Assembly (NCBI RefSeq): GCF_023022965.1
Contig: NZ_CP095462.1
Span: forward strand, 1,860,001 to 1,924,000
Direction: 5' to 3'
DNA length: 64,000 bases
Origin: Ectobacillus sp. JY-23
Lineage (GTDB): Bacteria; Bacillota; Bacilli; Bacillales; Bacillaceae_G
Position numbers and translations under genes: made by a program. The notes under the pieces are model-generated. The model was given only the letters and a program-made list of their open reading frames with translations. It was not told where the DNA came from and did not search any database. The first letter of the stretch is position 1; the number at the start of each line of letters is the position of its first letter. Positions 47,117 through 55,329 of this stretch are shown piece after piece.

Positions 47117-47902
47117 TCACCTCTGCTTAATATGGGCTTCTGTAAAACGGTAAGCCATCGCAAAAATCTCTTCTCGCTCATACTCATTAAATAATTCATG
47201 ATAACACTTATCCCATTCTTTATACGTTTTTTCATTGATTTTTAATTTATCAAACCAAGTACGTACTGCAGATTTATCAACAATTTTATCTTCGCATGCT
47301 TGCATTAAAAGAAGCGGCACATTTGGAAAGCGATCCTGTTTTGTATGAGCCAAAGCGATTCCTTTTACAAGCTCACTATACCAGCGCACAGACACTTTTC
47401 GTAAATATAAAGAATCGTTCTCCATTTGATCACGGATTTCTTTGTTTCTTGTTGCCATTTCCACTGTCAGATTAGAAGCAACACGCAGACGTGGCATCAC
47501 CCGGTTTAAGATATGAGAAGCGGCGCGTAAATAAGCAGGCGGCTGCGCGACAACCCCTAAACAAGGAGAACTTAAAATGACCCCAGCCACCTGCATACCA
47601 GTTTCCTGCAATGTCCGAATAACAATCAACCCACCCATGCTGTGTCCAAGCAGAAAAACTGGCAGCCCCTCTCCTTGTGCTTCTTCTATCCAAAGTAGAA
47701 CCTCCTCTATATATTCTTGAAAGCTGTCAATATGTCCTCTGTTGCGCGAACTCGTTCCGTGCCCGGGCAAGTCTCCCATCACAACATGATAGCCGTTCGC
47801 AGTCCACATATCTCCAAGCTCCGCATATCGCCCATGATGCTCCATCGCACCGTGTACCATTACGACCACTGCCTTTGGCTTCTCTGCACGCCATTTCCAC
47901 AT
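47117..47902 (-). CDS. ytpA: Alpha/beta hydrolase YtpA (lysophospholipase-like)
   Basis: A 261-residue serine hydrolase with nucleophile elbow GHSMGG (about residues 85-90), oxyanion-hole motif VVMVHGAMEHHGRY, Asp in ACEDKIVD and His in CYHELFNE. In B. subtilis YtpA is a lysophospholipase needed for bacilysocin. The start at 47902 is preferred because GGGGG lies 8 nt before it; an upstream ATG lies too near the RBS. First gene of ytpAB. Confidence 0.9.
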   Translation of the reverse strand: MWKWRAEKPKAVVVMVHGAMEHHGRYAELGDMWTANGYHVVMGDLPGHGTSSRNRGHIDSFQEYIEEVLLWIEEAQGEGLPVFLLGHSMGGLIVIRTLQETGMQVAGVILSSPCLGVVAQPPAYLRAASHILNRVMPRLRVASNLTVEMATRNKEIRDQMENDSLYLRKVSVRWYSELVKGIALAHTKQDRFPNVPLLLMQACEDKIVDKSAVRTWFDKLKINEKTYKEWDKCYHELFNEYEREEIFAMAYRFTEAHIKQR

Positions 47903-47991
47903 AATCATTCCCCCGTTCTCTCGTATGTGCTACACTAACATCAAGTATTGTTGTCGCTTTCATTTATCTCAACATAAAAGGTGGTTTCTCT

Positions 47992-48510
47992 ATGATCTAT
48001 CCGTATAAAGACAAGCAGCCTCACATTGCCAAGAGCGCTTTTATCGCTGATTTTGTGACCATTACCGGCGATGTGAAAATTGGTGAAGAATCCAGCATTT
48101 GGTTTAATACTGTTATCCGCGGCGACGTGTCGCCCACTATTATCGGAAATCGTGTAAATGTGCAGGATCAATGCACATTGCATCAAAGTCCCAAATATCC
48201 GCTAATTTTAGAAGATGACGTTACAGTCGGGCATCAGGTTATTCTACATAGCTGCACCATTCGAAAGGAGGCGCTCATCGGCATGGGATCCATTGTCCTC
48301 GATGGTGCTGAAATTGGTGAAGGTGCATTTATCGGTGCCGGCAGTTTAGTGCCTCAAGGCAAGAAGATTCCGCCAAATACATTGGCATTCGGGCGTCCAG
48401 CCAAAGTCGTGCGCGAATTGACAGAAGAAGACCGAATTGATATGGCTCGTATTCGTCGTGAATATGTAGAAAAAGGGCAGTTTTATAAGAACCTGCAAAA
48501 CGGTAGGTGA
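47992..48510 (+). CDS. ytoA: Gamma-carbonic-anhydrase-like hexapeptide protein YtoA
   Basis: A 172-residue left-handed beta-helix protein with hexapeptide repeats (IGNRVNVQDQCTLHQ, LILEDDVTVGHQVILHSC). The zinc-type His residues (in LHQS, VGHQV, LHSC) are retained, as in gamma-CA/CaiE proteins, but activity is not proved. AAAAGGTGGTTTCTCT lies before the ATG. Divergent from ytpA. Confidence 0.9.
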   Translation: MIYPYKDKQPHIAKSAFIADFVTITGDVKIGEESSIWFNTVIRGDVSPTIIGNRVNVQDQCTLHQSPKYPLILEDDVTVGHQVILHSCTIRKEALIGMGSIVLDGAEIGEGAFIGAGSLVPQGKKIPPNTLAFGRPAKVVRELTEEDRIDMARIRREYVEKGQFYKNLQNGR

Positions 48511-48511
48511 G

Positions 48512-48546
48512 ACGGGGAGAAAATCCCTGTTTCTCTGCCGTTTTTA
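48512..48546 (+). terminator. Intrinsic terminator after ytoA
   Basis: ACGGGGAGAAA / TTTCTCTGCCGT arms (one internal mismatch) followed by TTTTTACATTTTT. Confidence 0.75.
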
Positions 48547-48649
48547 CATTTTTAAAGGCTCTCTTTACAATTTCTTAGCATCGGCTCAACAAACTCTTAT
48601 TAAAATAAACTCATGAAAGAAAATATATTTCTAATAGGAGGTGTCGCAC

Positions 48650-49183
48650 ATGATGTCCAAGTCTATCCATACCTTATATGAGATAGAATGTTACATTTTA
48701 AAAGCGATTAACCGTCATTTCGATCGAAAAGCGTTAAATGCCTACTTTAACAGTATTACTCATCTTGGCGGTGCAACACTTACCATCTCTTCTGTTCTTA
48801 TTTTACTGCTTTTCTTTCAAGGTAGCATACGGGACACGGCCATAATTGCAGCTGTTTCTCTTACCGTCAGTCACCTCCCCGTGCAAATTTGTAAAAAACT
48901 CTATCCTCGAAAACGACCGTATTTGCGCGTGCACGGAACAAGATATCATACAAATCCATTACAAGATCATTCTTTTCCTTCCGGTCATACAACTGCCATT
49001 TTTTCTGTTATCATCCCTTTCATTATATATATGCCGATCCTTTCCATCTTTTTATTACCCATCGGCTTATCTGTTGGTATATCTCGTATCTATCTTGGTC
49101 TTCACTACCCATCTGATGTGCTCGTCGGCTTATGTCTAGGAACGCTTACAGGTATGATATCGTCTTATCTCATTTCGTTTTAA
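48650..49183 (+). CDS. PAP2-family membrane phosphatase
   Basis: A 177-residue membrane phosphatase with the three PAP2 motifs: KLYPRKRPY, SFPSGHT and SRIYLGLHYPSD. It contains about five helices. The family removes phosphate from phosphatidate or undecaprenyl pyrophosphate; the substrate is open here. AATAGGAGGTGTCGCAC sets the ATG at 48650. It is followed 14 nt later by a glycosyltransferase; the pair suggests lipid or envelope glycolipid metabolism. Confidence 0.92.
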   Translation: MMSKSIHTLYEIECYILKAINRHFDRKALNAYFNSITHLGGATLTISSVLILLLFFQGSIRDTAIIAAVSLTVSHLPVQICKKLYPRKRPYLRVHGTRYHTNPLQDHSFPSGHTTAIFSVIIPFIIYMPILSIFLLPIGLSVGISRIYLGLHYPSDVLVGLCLGTLTGMISSYLISF

Positions 49184-49197
49184 AGGGAGGCTTCCGG

Positions 49198-50340
49198 ATG
49201 AAGATTGCCATCTTTACCGATACGTTTACACCGCAGGTCAACGGTGTTGCTAAAACGCTTGAGCGCTTTACCCGTTACTTAGCGCAACGAAACATAGAAT
49301 ATTACGTGTTCGCACCAGAAAATCCTGCAGAAGAACACGTGATGACAAATGTAAAAAAGCTAAAAAGCATTCCTCTAGCCTTGTATCCCGAATGCCGGCT
49401 TGCCATCCCGAATCCCATGCGTTTAAAACGTGATTTATTACAATTTAAGCCCGATATTATCCATGTGGCAACGCCCTTTAACATGGGCCTTTGCGGTATG
49501 TATTACGCGAAAAAACTAAATATTCCTCTTGTTGGCTCATACCATACTGATTTTGATGCTTACTTACAGTATTATAAAATGGAATTTTTCTCAAATATGC
49601 TGTGGAACTATCTCAAGTGGTTTCATAGTTCCCTTCAGAAAACATTTGTCCCTTCTTTAGAAACATTAAAACAACTGAAACGAAAAGGGTTTTGCGACCT
49701 TCATATTTGGAGTCGCGGTGTGGACTGTAGCCTATATCATCCACATTACGACGCAAATATCGTACGTGAGCGCTATCATATTAAAGCAGAGCATATTATA
49801 TGTTGGGTAGGGCGAATTGCCCCGGAAAAAGATATCGAGACACTTGCACATGTTATTAGAAAACTGCATTTAAAACAAAGACACTCTATCCATTGGTTAC
49901 TCGTAGGCGATGGCCCTGCATCAGCCGATTTACAAGAAGCTTGTACGGAAAATGTCACTTTTACGGGCTATCTAAAAGGGGAAGAGCTTGCCTCCATCTA
50001 TGCCGCCTCCTCCCTGATGGTCTTTCCATCTCCTACCGAGACATTCGGCAATGTTGTGCTAGAATCGTTAGCCTGCGGCACTCCGGTAATCGGTGCGGAT
50101 GCAGGTGGTGTGAAAAATATTATTACACACGGAAAAAACGGCATGCTATGTTCCCCTAAGCAAGCGGACTTGTTTGTAAACGCGACAGAAACTCTACTAG
50201 ACGATTCCAATTTACGACAGGAAATGAGACTGTATGCGCAAGAATACGCCCTCTCTCAAAGCTGGGATTCTATCTTTACAAACCTTCTGAAGCATTATGA
50301 AGATGCCATTCAAGCGCCACAAGAAGAGCTATTGGCATAA
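49198..50340 (+). CDS. GT4-family glycosyltransferase
   Basis: A 380-residue GT-B enzyme. N-terminal MKIAIFTDTFTPQVNGVAKTL is the acceptor-side Gly-rich loop of the PimB/MgdA-type group; LLVGDGP and PTETFGNVVLESLACG (about residues 277-295; EX7E retaining motif) bind the sugar nucleotide. Probably adds hexose to a lipid at the cytosolic face. AAAGGGAGGCTTCCGG precedes the ATG. Operon with the PAP2 phosphatase, ended by a strong terminator. Confidence 0.9.
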   Translation: MKIAIFTDTFTPQVNGVAKTLERFTRYLAQRNIEYYVFAPENPAEEHVMTNVKKLKSIPLALYPECRLAIPNPMRLKRDLLQFKPDIIHVATPFNMGLCGMYYAKKLNIPLVGSYHTDFDAYLQYYKMEFFSNMLWNYLKWFHSSLQKTFVPSLETLKQLKRKGFCDLHIWSRGVDCSLYHPHYDANIVRERYHIKAEHIICWVGRIAPEKDIETLAHVIRKLHLKQRHSIHWLLVGDGPASADLQEACTENVTFTGYLKGEELASIYAASSLMVFPSPTETFGNVVLESLACGTPVIGADAGGVKNIITHGKNGMLCSPKQADLFVNATETLLDDSNLRQEMRLYAQEYALSQSWDSIFTNLLKHYEDAIQAPQEELLA

Positions 50341-50345
50341 ATGTT

Positions 50346-50370
50346 CCCCGTTCAAATGAACGGGGATTTT
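50346..50370 (+). terminator. Intrinsic terminator after the glycosyltransferase gene
   Basis: CCCCGTTC / GAACGGGG stem, 4-nt loop, ATTTTTA tail. Confidence 0.9.
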
Positions 50371-50430
50371 TACGTGGCAAAGATGTTTATTAGTTTGCGA
50401 AAAAAGGCGGAAAGATTATCTATACAAATG

Positions 50431-50471
50431 GTTTAATTAGACTATAATAAATGTATATGGTTTAATTAAAC
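50431..50471 (+). promoter_or_regulatory. Two palindromic operators before the MFS-padR operon
   Basis: GTTTAATTAGAC (50431-50442) and GTTTAATTAAAC (50460-50471), the second a perfect 12-bp palindrome, centres 29 bp apart, each preceded by ATG and followed by TATA. A -10-like TATAAT (50443-50448) lies between them. Such placement would block the promoter; the PadR protein encoded downstream is the natural candidate. Confidence 0.65.
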
Positions 50472-50503
50472 TATATATCCCATATAAAGAAAGGAGCTTA
50501 ACT

Positions 50504-52030
50504 ATGGTTTCAAAAGAAAGTAATATTCGCCTTGTTATAATAGGTTTGCTACTGGGAATCTTGATGGCAGCTATGGATAATACAATTGTAGCAACAGCTA
50601 TTGGAACAATTGTTTCCGATTTAGGCGGACTTGATAAGTTTGTGTGGGTCACATCAGCGTACATGGTCGCTGTAATGGCTGGTATGCCCATTTTCGGGAA
50701 GTTATCCGATATGTATGGCAGAAAACGATTTTATATATTTGGCTTATTAGTATTTCTACTTGGTTCTGTGCTATGCGGAATGGCCCAAAACATCGTGCAG
50801 CTCAGTATTTTCCGTGCTATTCAAGGCATTGGTGGCGGGGCATTAATGCCAATCGCCTTTACAATTGTTTTTGATATTTTTCCTGTTGAAAAGCGCGGCA
50901 AAATGACTGGCTTGCTAGGAGCCGTATTCGGGATGTCTAGTGTATTTGGTCCCCTTCTTGGTGCCTATATTACAGAAAATATTAGTTGGCACTGGGTTTT
51001 CTATGTAAACATTCCAATTGGTTTAATCTCTTTATTCTGTATCGTCAAAGCTTATAAGGAAACAGCTCCTACCACAAAGCAGTATATTGATTGGGGAGGT
51101 GCTATTACTTTAATTGTAGCCGTGGTCAGCGTTATGTTTGCGCTAGAGCTTGGCGGAAAAGAATACGCATGGAGCTCTGCACAAATTATTGGCTTGTTCA
51201 GCGTGTTTGTTATTTTCTTTATTTCCTTCTTAGTTATTGAAACAAAGGCGAAAGATCCTATTATTTCATTTTGGATGTTTAAACAACGCGTGTTTGCAAC
51301 TTCACAAATCATCGCATTCTTCTATGGTGCAACGTTTGTCATTTCAACAGTGTTTATTCCCATCTTCGTGCAGGCTGTTTACGGTGGTTCTGCGACAAGC
51401 GCAGGCTTTGTATTAATGCCAATGATGCTCGGTTCTGTTGCAGGTAGCGCGATTGCGGGTATTTTTCAAACGAAAACCACCTATCGCAATCTGATGTTAT
51501 TATCCATTGCCTCCTTCCTGGTGGGCACAATCTTTTTAAGTACGATGACACCAGAAACAACACGCATGATGGTAACTTTATATATGATATTGGTAGGGTT
51601 TGGTGTAGGCTTCTCCTTCTCACTGTTACCAACATCATCTGTTCATAATATAGATCCGCGTTTTCGTGGTTCTGCAACATCAACGAATTCCTTTTTCCGT
51701 TCGCTCGGTATGACGTTAGGTGTTACCATCTTTGGAACCATCCAAAACACTACGTTTACAGAGAATTTAAAGAATGCTTTTGCTGGAATGAACGGGGGAA
51801 CAAATGCGCTAGGCAATATGGGGGATTTAAAGTCTATTTTTGAACCTGCCACACGCGCAAAAATTCCGGCTCCCATTTTAGATAAAATTGTAGATGCTAT
51901 GTCATCTTCTATTACACATATCTTTGCCCTTTCCCTAATCCCACTTGTACTATCAGCTATTGCGATTGTATGGATGGGAAATGCACGGGTTTCCGTGAAG
52001 AAAGATGAAAATGTAAATATTGAGGCATAG
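50504..52030 (+). CDS. DHA2-family multidrug efflux transporter (14 TM)
   Basis: A 508-residue MFS protein of the EmrB/QacA group. Motif D1-like MAAMDNTIVATAI in helix 1, motif A-like FGKLSDMYGRKRFY after helix 2 and motif C-like GAVFGMSSVFGPLLGAYI (helix 5) mark a drug:H+ antiporter in the cell membrane. AAAGGAGCTTAACT precedes the ATG. It is followed 3 nt later by a PadR regulator; the pair is a drug-inducible efflux operon by analogy. Confidence 0.92.
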   Translation: MVSKESNIRLVIIGLLLGILMAAMDNTIVATAIGTIVSDLGGLDKFVWVTSAYMVAVMAGMPIFGKLSDMYGRKRFYIFGLLVFLLGSVLCGMAQNIVQLSIFRAIQGIGGGALMPIAFTIVFDIFPVEKRGKMTGLLGAVFGMSSVFGPLLGAYITENISWHWVFYVNIPIGLISLFCIVKAYKETAPTTKQYIDWGGAITLIVAVVSVMFALELGGKEYAWSSAQIIGLFSVFVIFFISFLVIETKAKDPIISFWMFKQRVFATSQIIAFFYGATFVISTVFIPIFVQAVYGGSATSAGFVLMPMMLGSVAGSAIAGIFQTKTTYRNLMLLSIASFLVGTIFLSTMTPETTRMMVTLYMILVGFGVGFSFSLLPTSSVHNIDPRFRGSATSTNSFFRSLGMTLGVTIFGTIQNTTFTENLKNAFAGMNGGTNALGNMGDLKSIFEPATRAKIPAPILDKIVDAMSSSITHIFALSLIPLVLSAIAIVWMGNARVSVKKDENVNIEA

Positions 52031-52033
52031 CCG

Positions 52034-52612
52034 ATGAATGTAAAGCTAGTGGTGCTCGGTCTTCTTATGGAAAAGAATAGACACCCTTATGAAATTCAGC
52101 AAATCCTGCAGCAAAGTCATATGAAATACTATATGAAAATCACAAAGGGTTCTTTATATTACAATTTTGAGAGGCTAGAGGAACAGGGCTTCATAGCGGT
52201 CACAGATATTATTTCGGATACACCAAGACCTGAAAAAACAGTGTACGGGGTAACGGAGAATGGCGTGAAAGAATTTAATCAATTGTTATTAGAACAAATT
52301 GGAAAACAGGAAAATATGCAGCGTGCTATCCATGAAGCACTGTTATTCGCTCAATATGGAGATATTGAGCCGATGATTTCCAAGCTTGAAGAGAAGGTTG
52401 CTGAAACGAAATTGTATTTGACAACAATGGAAACGGTATACGAGAAGAAATACCGACAGGAAAATCTAGCCATTGGTTATATTCTCACCAGCGTCATTTT
52501 ACACTTACGCACTGAATTGCTTGTTCTTACGAATTTGTGTCATGATATGAAAACGAAAAAATTGACTGAAAAAGGCATTGATGTATTACGAATAATTGAC
52601 CCTTCCCAGTAA
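52034..52612 (+). CDS. PadR-family transcriptional regulator
   Basis: A 192-residue protein: N-terminal winged helix (VVLGLLMEKNRHPYEIQQILQ, KGSLYYNFERLEEQGFI) and a C-terminal Vir-type four-helix region that forms the dimer and ligand pocket. Located directly after the efflux gene with GAGGCATAGCCG as RBS. Most likely represses this operon through the two palindromes at 50431-50471 and releases on binding a toxic compound. Confidence 0.9.
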   Translation: MNVKLVVLGLLMEKNRHPYEIQQILQQSHMKYYMKITKGSLYYNFERLEEQGFIAVTDIISDTPRPEKTVYGVTENGVKEFNQLLLEQIGKQENMQRAIHEALLFAQYGDIEPMISKLEEKVAETKLYLTTMETVYEKKYRQENLAIGYILTSVILHLRTELLVLTNLCHDMKTKKLTEKGIDVLRIIDPSQ

Positions 52613-52643
52613 GGCGAAGACTATTTTGGTCTTCGCCTTTTTT
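52611..52643. terminator. Bidirectional terminator (padR / VanZ gene)
   Basis: AAGGCGAAGAC / GTCTTCGCCTT stem followed by TTTTTTT on the plus strand; it overlaps the end of the convergent VanZ-type gene. Confidence 0.9.
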
Positions 52644-53250
52644 TCAAGCTCACATTACAACATAGTATCCCTACCCATGCGCCAATAAAGTTCAGCAAGA
52701 TATCATCCACATCAAAGCTACCAATCGTATAGTATTTTTGTGCCATTTCAATTCCGATGGTTGTAAATAATGATAAAAATGATGCAGCATGACGGTTGCG
52801 CACGATGTAGCATAAAAATGCCCCAACAGGAATGAATAAAATGATATTGCCCAGCAAGTTGGTTGCAATATAAATCGGTGCGACATTGTTATTGAGGTAT
52901 AAATCAATTGTATGAAACGGAATATAATTGTCCTTTACGTTTCCTGCCTCTGGTTCTCGGGCGAACAACATGAATCCAAGCAACAGCAAATACAACAAAC
53001 TAAAATATACTATAAACCATTTGAAAAGGCGGATTTTGCGGTATCGTATAACGGAATACACGCATACATAAACAAAATATAACAAAGACGCTCCTATAAA
53101 ACGAATGAGCAGAAATACTGCAATTGATGCATAAGGGATCATTTTACTGACCGCATCATCCACATAATGCTCCATTATAATAAACGATGTTAATACACAT
53201 ATGAAAAATACCACCATGTGATGTATTACTCTACGAAATGAAAACTTCAT
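52621..53250 (-). CDS. VanZ-like membrane protein
   Basis: A 209-residue protein with about five hydrophobic helices and the VanZ-family middle LNNNVAPIYIATNLLGNIILFIPVGAFL and GSFDVDDILLNFIGAWVG. VanZ relatives give low-level teicoplanin tolerance or have unknown envelope roles. GCAGGTGTGGT precedes the ATG at 53250. Its upstream 294-nt gap contains array 3. Confidence 0.88.
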   Translation of the reverse strand: MKFSFRRVIHHMVVFFICVLTSFIIMEHYVDDAVSKMIPYASIAVFLLIRFIGASLLYFVYVCVYSVIRYRKIRLFKWFIVYFSLLYLLLLGFMLFAREPEAGNVKDNYIPFHTIDLYLNNNVAPIYIATNLLGNIILFIPVGAFLCYIVRNRHAASFLSLFTTIGIEMAQKYYTIGSFDVDDILLNFIGAWVGILCCNVSLKKRRRPK

Positions 53251-53397
53251 ACCACACCTGCTTTTATGTAATATCATGACTTATACATATGCATAAGCCA
53301 GTACCATATTACCATGATTGTCACAGAAGTCAGGCGAATTTTGTACATTTGTCACATGAACGTTTTACTATTGTAATGAGATGTCATTAGACTTCAA

Positions 53398-53500
53398 AGT
53401 AGCCGATTTATTTTGTATCTGGCCGGTATCTCGTCAAAAGTGACCGATTTATTTTAAATCTGACCGATATCTGGCTAAAAGTGACCGATTTATCTTGCAT
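53398..53500. repeat. Five-unit array, alternating 20/21-bp units (array 3)
   Basis: Units at about 53398, 53419, 53439, 53460 and 53480; odd units read AGTGACCGATTTATTTT and even units CTGACCGATATCTGG, forming a 41-bp higher-order repeat. The CCGAT core recalls arrays 1 and 2 but the family is diverged. It lies between the terminator of the 60-residue gene and the VanZ-type gene. Confidence 0.85.
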
Positions 53501-53514
53501 ATCATAAAAGAGCA

Positions 53515-53541
53515 TGGAAAAACCGCTGATTGTATCAGCGG
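53515..53541 (-). terminator. Intrinsic terminator after the 60-residue gene
   Basis: CCGCTGAT / ATCAGCGG stem with a short loop and TTTTTCC tail on the minus strand. Confidence 0.85.
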
Positions 53542-53544
53542 TCA

Positions 53545-53727
53545 TCATCCAGTCATACCTTTTCCAGAGAATCCTTGAATGAGTTTTTGTAAATTTTTAT
53601 GACCCTCTCTAAGCTTTAACGCCTCCTGTAAGATTTTTTGCAGTTCCTCTAGTTCCTTGTCCGAAGCATGAATAATGCCGTCAGGGATATCTTGTACAAT
53701 TTGATGTAAAATATCTCGGTTCATCAT
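53545..53727 (-). CDS. Small helical hypothetical protein
   Basis: A 60-residue protein, MMNRDILHQIVQDIPDGIIHASDKELEELQKILQEALKL..., predicted to be almost fully helical and soluble. AAAGGAGGCGCCAT precedes ATG ATG. Family not recognised. It has its own terminator, so it is a likely single-gene transcript. Confidence 0.75.
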   Translation of the reverse strand: MMNRDILHQIVQDIPDGIIHASDKELEELQKILQEALKLREGHKNLQKLIQGFSGKGMTG

Positions 53728-53842
53728 ATGGCGCCTCCTTTCTATTCATTTGATGATGGTTATATTCGTTTTTTCTTGTTGTACATATTATCCCGACTCC
53801 CCCTTGTTTCCTGCATGCCGTCAAAGGTTCTTATAAAACGAC

Positions 53843-53920
53843 AAGAAAAGCGAAAGCGGCTTGTTCAGCTCCGTAGGGCTGGGGTTCTCAGACCGGAGGA
53901 GCTAGCCGCTGTAGCTGGAT
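53843..53920 (+). repeat. REP-like structured repeat
   Basis: GAAAAGCGAAAGCGGCTTG...GGAGGAGCTAGCCGCTG folds into nested arms AGCGGCT/AGCCGCT (53855-53861 with 53904-53910) and AGCTCC/GGAGCT (53867-53872 with 53898-53903). Elements of this form recur in Bacillaceae intergenic DNA; a partial copy lies at 38146-38180. It occupies the gap 53728-53996 together with a terminator. Confidence 0.7.
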
Positions 53921-53963
53921 TAAAGAAAAGCAAAGACAGTAGAATGCAAATATCTCTGCTTGA

Positions 53964-53997
53964 CAAAAAAAGAAAGCCAATAATGCTTCCTTTTTGT
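53964..53997 (-). terminator. Probable terminator after hxlR-type gene
   Basis: On the minus strand AAAAGGAAGC...GCTTTCTTTTTTT forms a short stem with a T-run right after the stop codon. Confidence 0.65.
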
Positions 53998-54368
53998 TAG
54001 ACGTCAGCTTGTTCTCGATGCTGAATAATCTTATCCGTATTTTCAACACCCCACTTCAACATGAGGTGAATAATAGGTGTAAGCGTTTGGCCAAATTCTG
54101 TTAGCCAATATTCTACTTTCGGCGGGACTTCCTTATATACTTCACGATGAACAATGCCGTCTCTTTCTAATTCCCGTAGCTGCAACGTTAACATCCGCTG
54201 CGTAATATCAGGAATAAGCCGTTTTAGCTCATTAAAGCGCAATGTTTGATTTGATAAATGATATAGAATCACACTTTTCCATTTACCACCGATAATGTCG
54301 AGCGTTGCTTCAACAGGGCATGCATATCCGTGAGATTCCCAATTAGAAATATCAATTTTAGCTGTCAT
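53997..54368 (-). CDS. HxlR-family transcriptional regulator
   Basis: A 123-residue winged-helix regulator. The conserved N-terminal Cys ([16 protein letters not shown], about residue 16) is the thiol/quinone sensor position of HxlR proteins such as YodB and HypR. TAAAGGGGATGTTAAT sets the ATG at 54368. It is divergent from a nitroreductase, a common arrangement in which the regulator controls both. Confidence 0.92.
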   Translation of the reverse strand: MTAKIDISNWESHGYACPVEATLDIIGGKWKSVILYHLSNQTLRFNELKRLIPDITQRMLTLQLRELERDGIVHREVYKEVPPKVEYWLTEFGQTLTPIIHLMLKWGVENTDKIIQHREQADV

Positions 54369-54382
54369 ATTAACATCCCCTT

Positions 54383-54402
54383 TAGTATAAAAAATGATAC
54401 TA
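54383..54402. promoter_or_regulatory. Inverted repeat in the hxlR promoter
   Basis: TAGTATA and GATACTA flank a 6-nt spacer just upstream of the HxlR-type gene and overlap its -10-like TATACT. Likely autoregulatory operator. Confidence 0.55.
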
Positions 54403-54516
54403 TAACACAAAAATGTGCGTACTTTTATTTTAATTGGTTACTTTTATAATAGAGCTTGCAGGAGCAAAAAAACAATATTTCACTTTATAGAACAAACCAT
54501 CAAAGGAGAGATCAAT

Positions 54517-55191
54517 ATGAATAAAGAAGCAAAAAAACAAGAGATTTTAGAGGCATATCAATTTAGACATGCAACAAAAGAATTTGATCCAGAGAAGAAA
54601 ATTTCTGATGAAGATTTTGCATTTATTTTAGAGACCGCACGACTATCTCCAAGTTCATTTGGATTTGAGCCTTGGCGCTTTGTCGTCATCCAAGATCCAG
54701 AGCTTCGTGAACGATTACGTCCAGTTTCATGGGGAGCGCAAAAGCAGTTATCCACCGCCAGTCACTATGTTGTACTACTAGCACGCACAGCAGAAGATAT
54801 GATATACAATTCGGATTACATTGAGCATATAAAAAAAGATGTAAAACAGCTACCAGAAGAAGCATACAATACAATTAGCAGTTTTTATAAAACATTTTTA
54901 GAATCAGACTTTAAGCTTCTTGGGAATGACCGTGCGATGTTCGACTGGGCTGCAAAACAAGTATACATTGCGCTAGGTAATATGATGACAGCTGCCGCTC
55001 AGATTGGTATTGACTCTTGCCCAATTGAGGGGTTTGATCAAGAAAAAGTGCACGATATTTTAGAAAAAGCAGGTGCTCTAGAGGGTGGAAACTTTGATGT
55101 AGCAGTCATGGCTGCATTCGGTTATCGCGTTCGTGATCCACGCCCAAAAGTACGTCAAGATATGAACGATGTCGTAAAATGGATTAGATAA
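54517..55191 (+). CDS. NAD(P)H-dependent nitroreductase-family oxidoreductase
   Basis: A 224-residue FMN enzyme of the nitroreductase fold. N-terminal AYQFRHATKEFDPEKK and RLSPSSFGFEPWRF are the FMN/quinone-binding segments; GIDSCPIEGFDQEKV is the conserved C-terminal part. Reduces quinones or nitro compounds. AAAGGAGAGATCAAT precedes the ATG at 54517. Divergent from the HxlR-type regulator, which likely induces it under quinone or electrophile stress. Confidence 0.92.
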   Translation: MNKEAKKQEILEAYQFRHATKEFDPEKKISDEDFAFILETARLSPSSFGFEPWRFVVIQDPELRERLRPVSWGAQKQLSTASHYVVLLARTAEDMIYNSDYIEHIKKDVKQLPEEAYNTISSFYKTFLESDFKLLGNDRAMFDWAAKQVYIALGNMMTAAAQIGIDSCPIEGFDQEKVHDILEKAGALEGGNFDVAVMAAFGYRVRDPRPKVRQDMNDVVKWIR

Positions 55192-55298
55192 TTCCGTGAA
55201 TAACTTTCTGCAAGCAAACACAATGGTATGTAAAAAATACTTTTGTAGAAGCCACGCTCAAAGATTAAAAGGTGGTTAAGAAGATTTTATCAACAATA

Positions 55299-55327
55299 AA
55301 AAAAACCCGCATATGTGCGGGTTTTTT
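55299..55327. terminator. Bidirectional terminator (nitroreductase / metK)
   Basis: AAAACCCGCA...TGCGGGTTTTTT stem between convergent genes, T-runs on both strands. Confidence 0.9.
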
Positions 55328-55329
55328 TC

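Noticed and set aside
53728-54000. 90-codon plus-strand frame
   Set aside because: It covers a REP-like repeat and the hxlR terminator; no RBS at its ATG and low-complexity K/R content.
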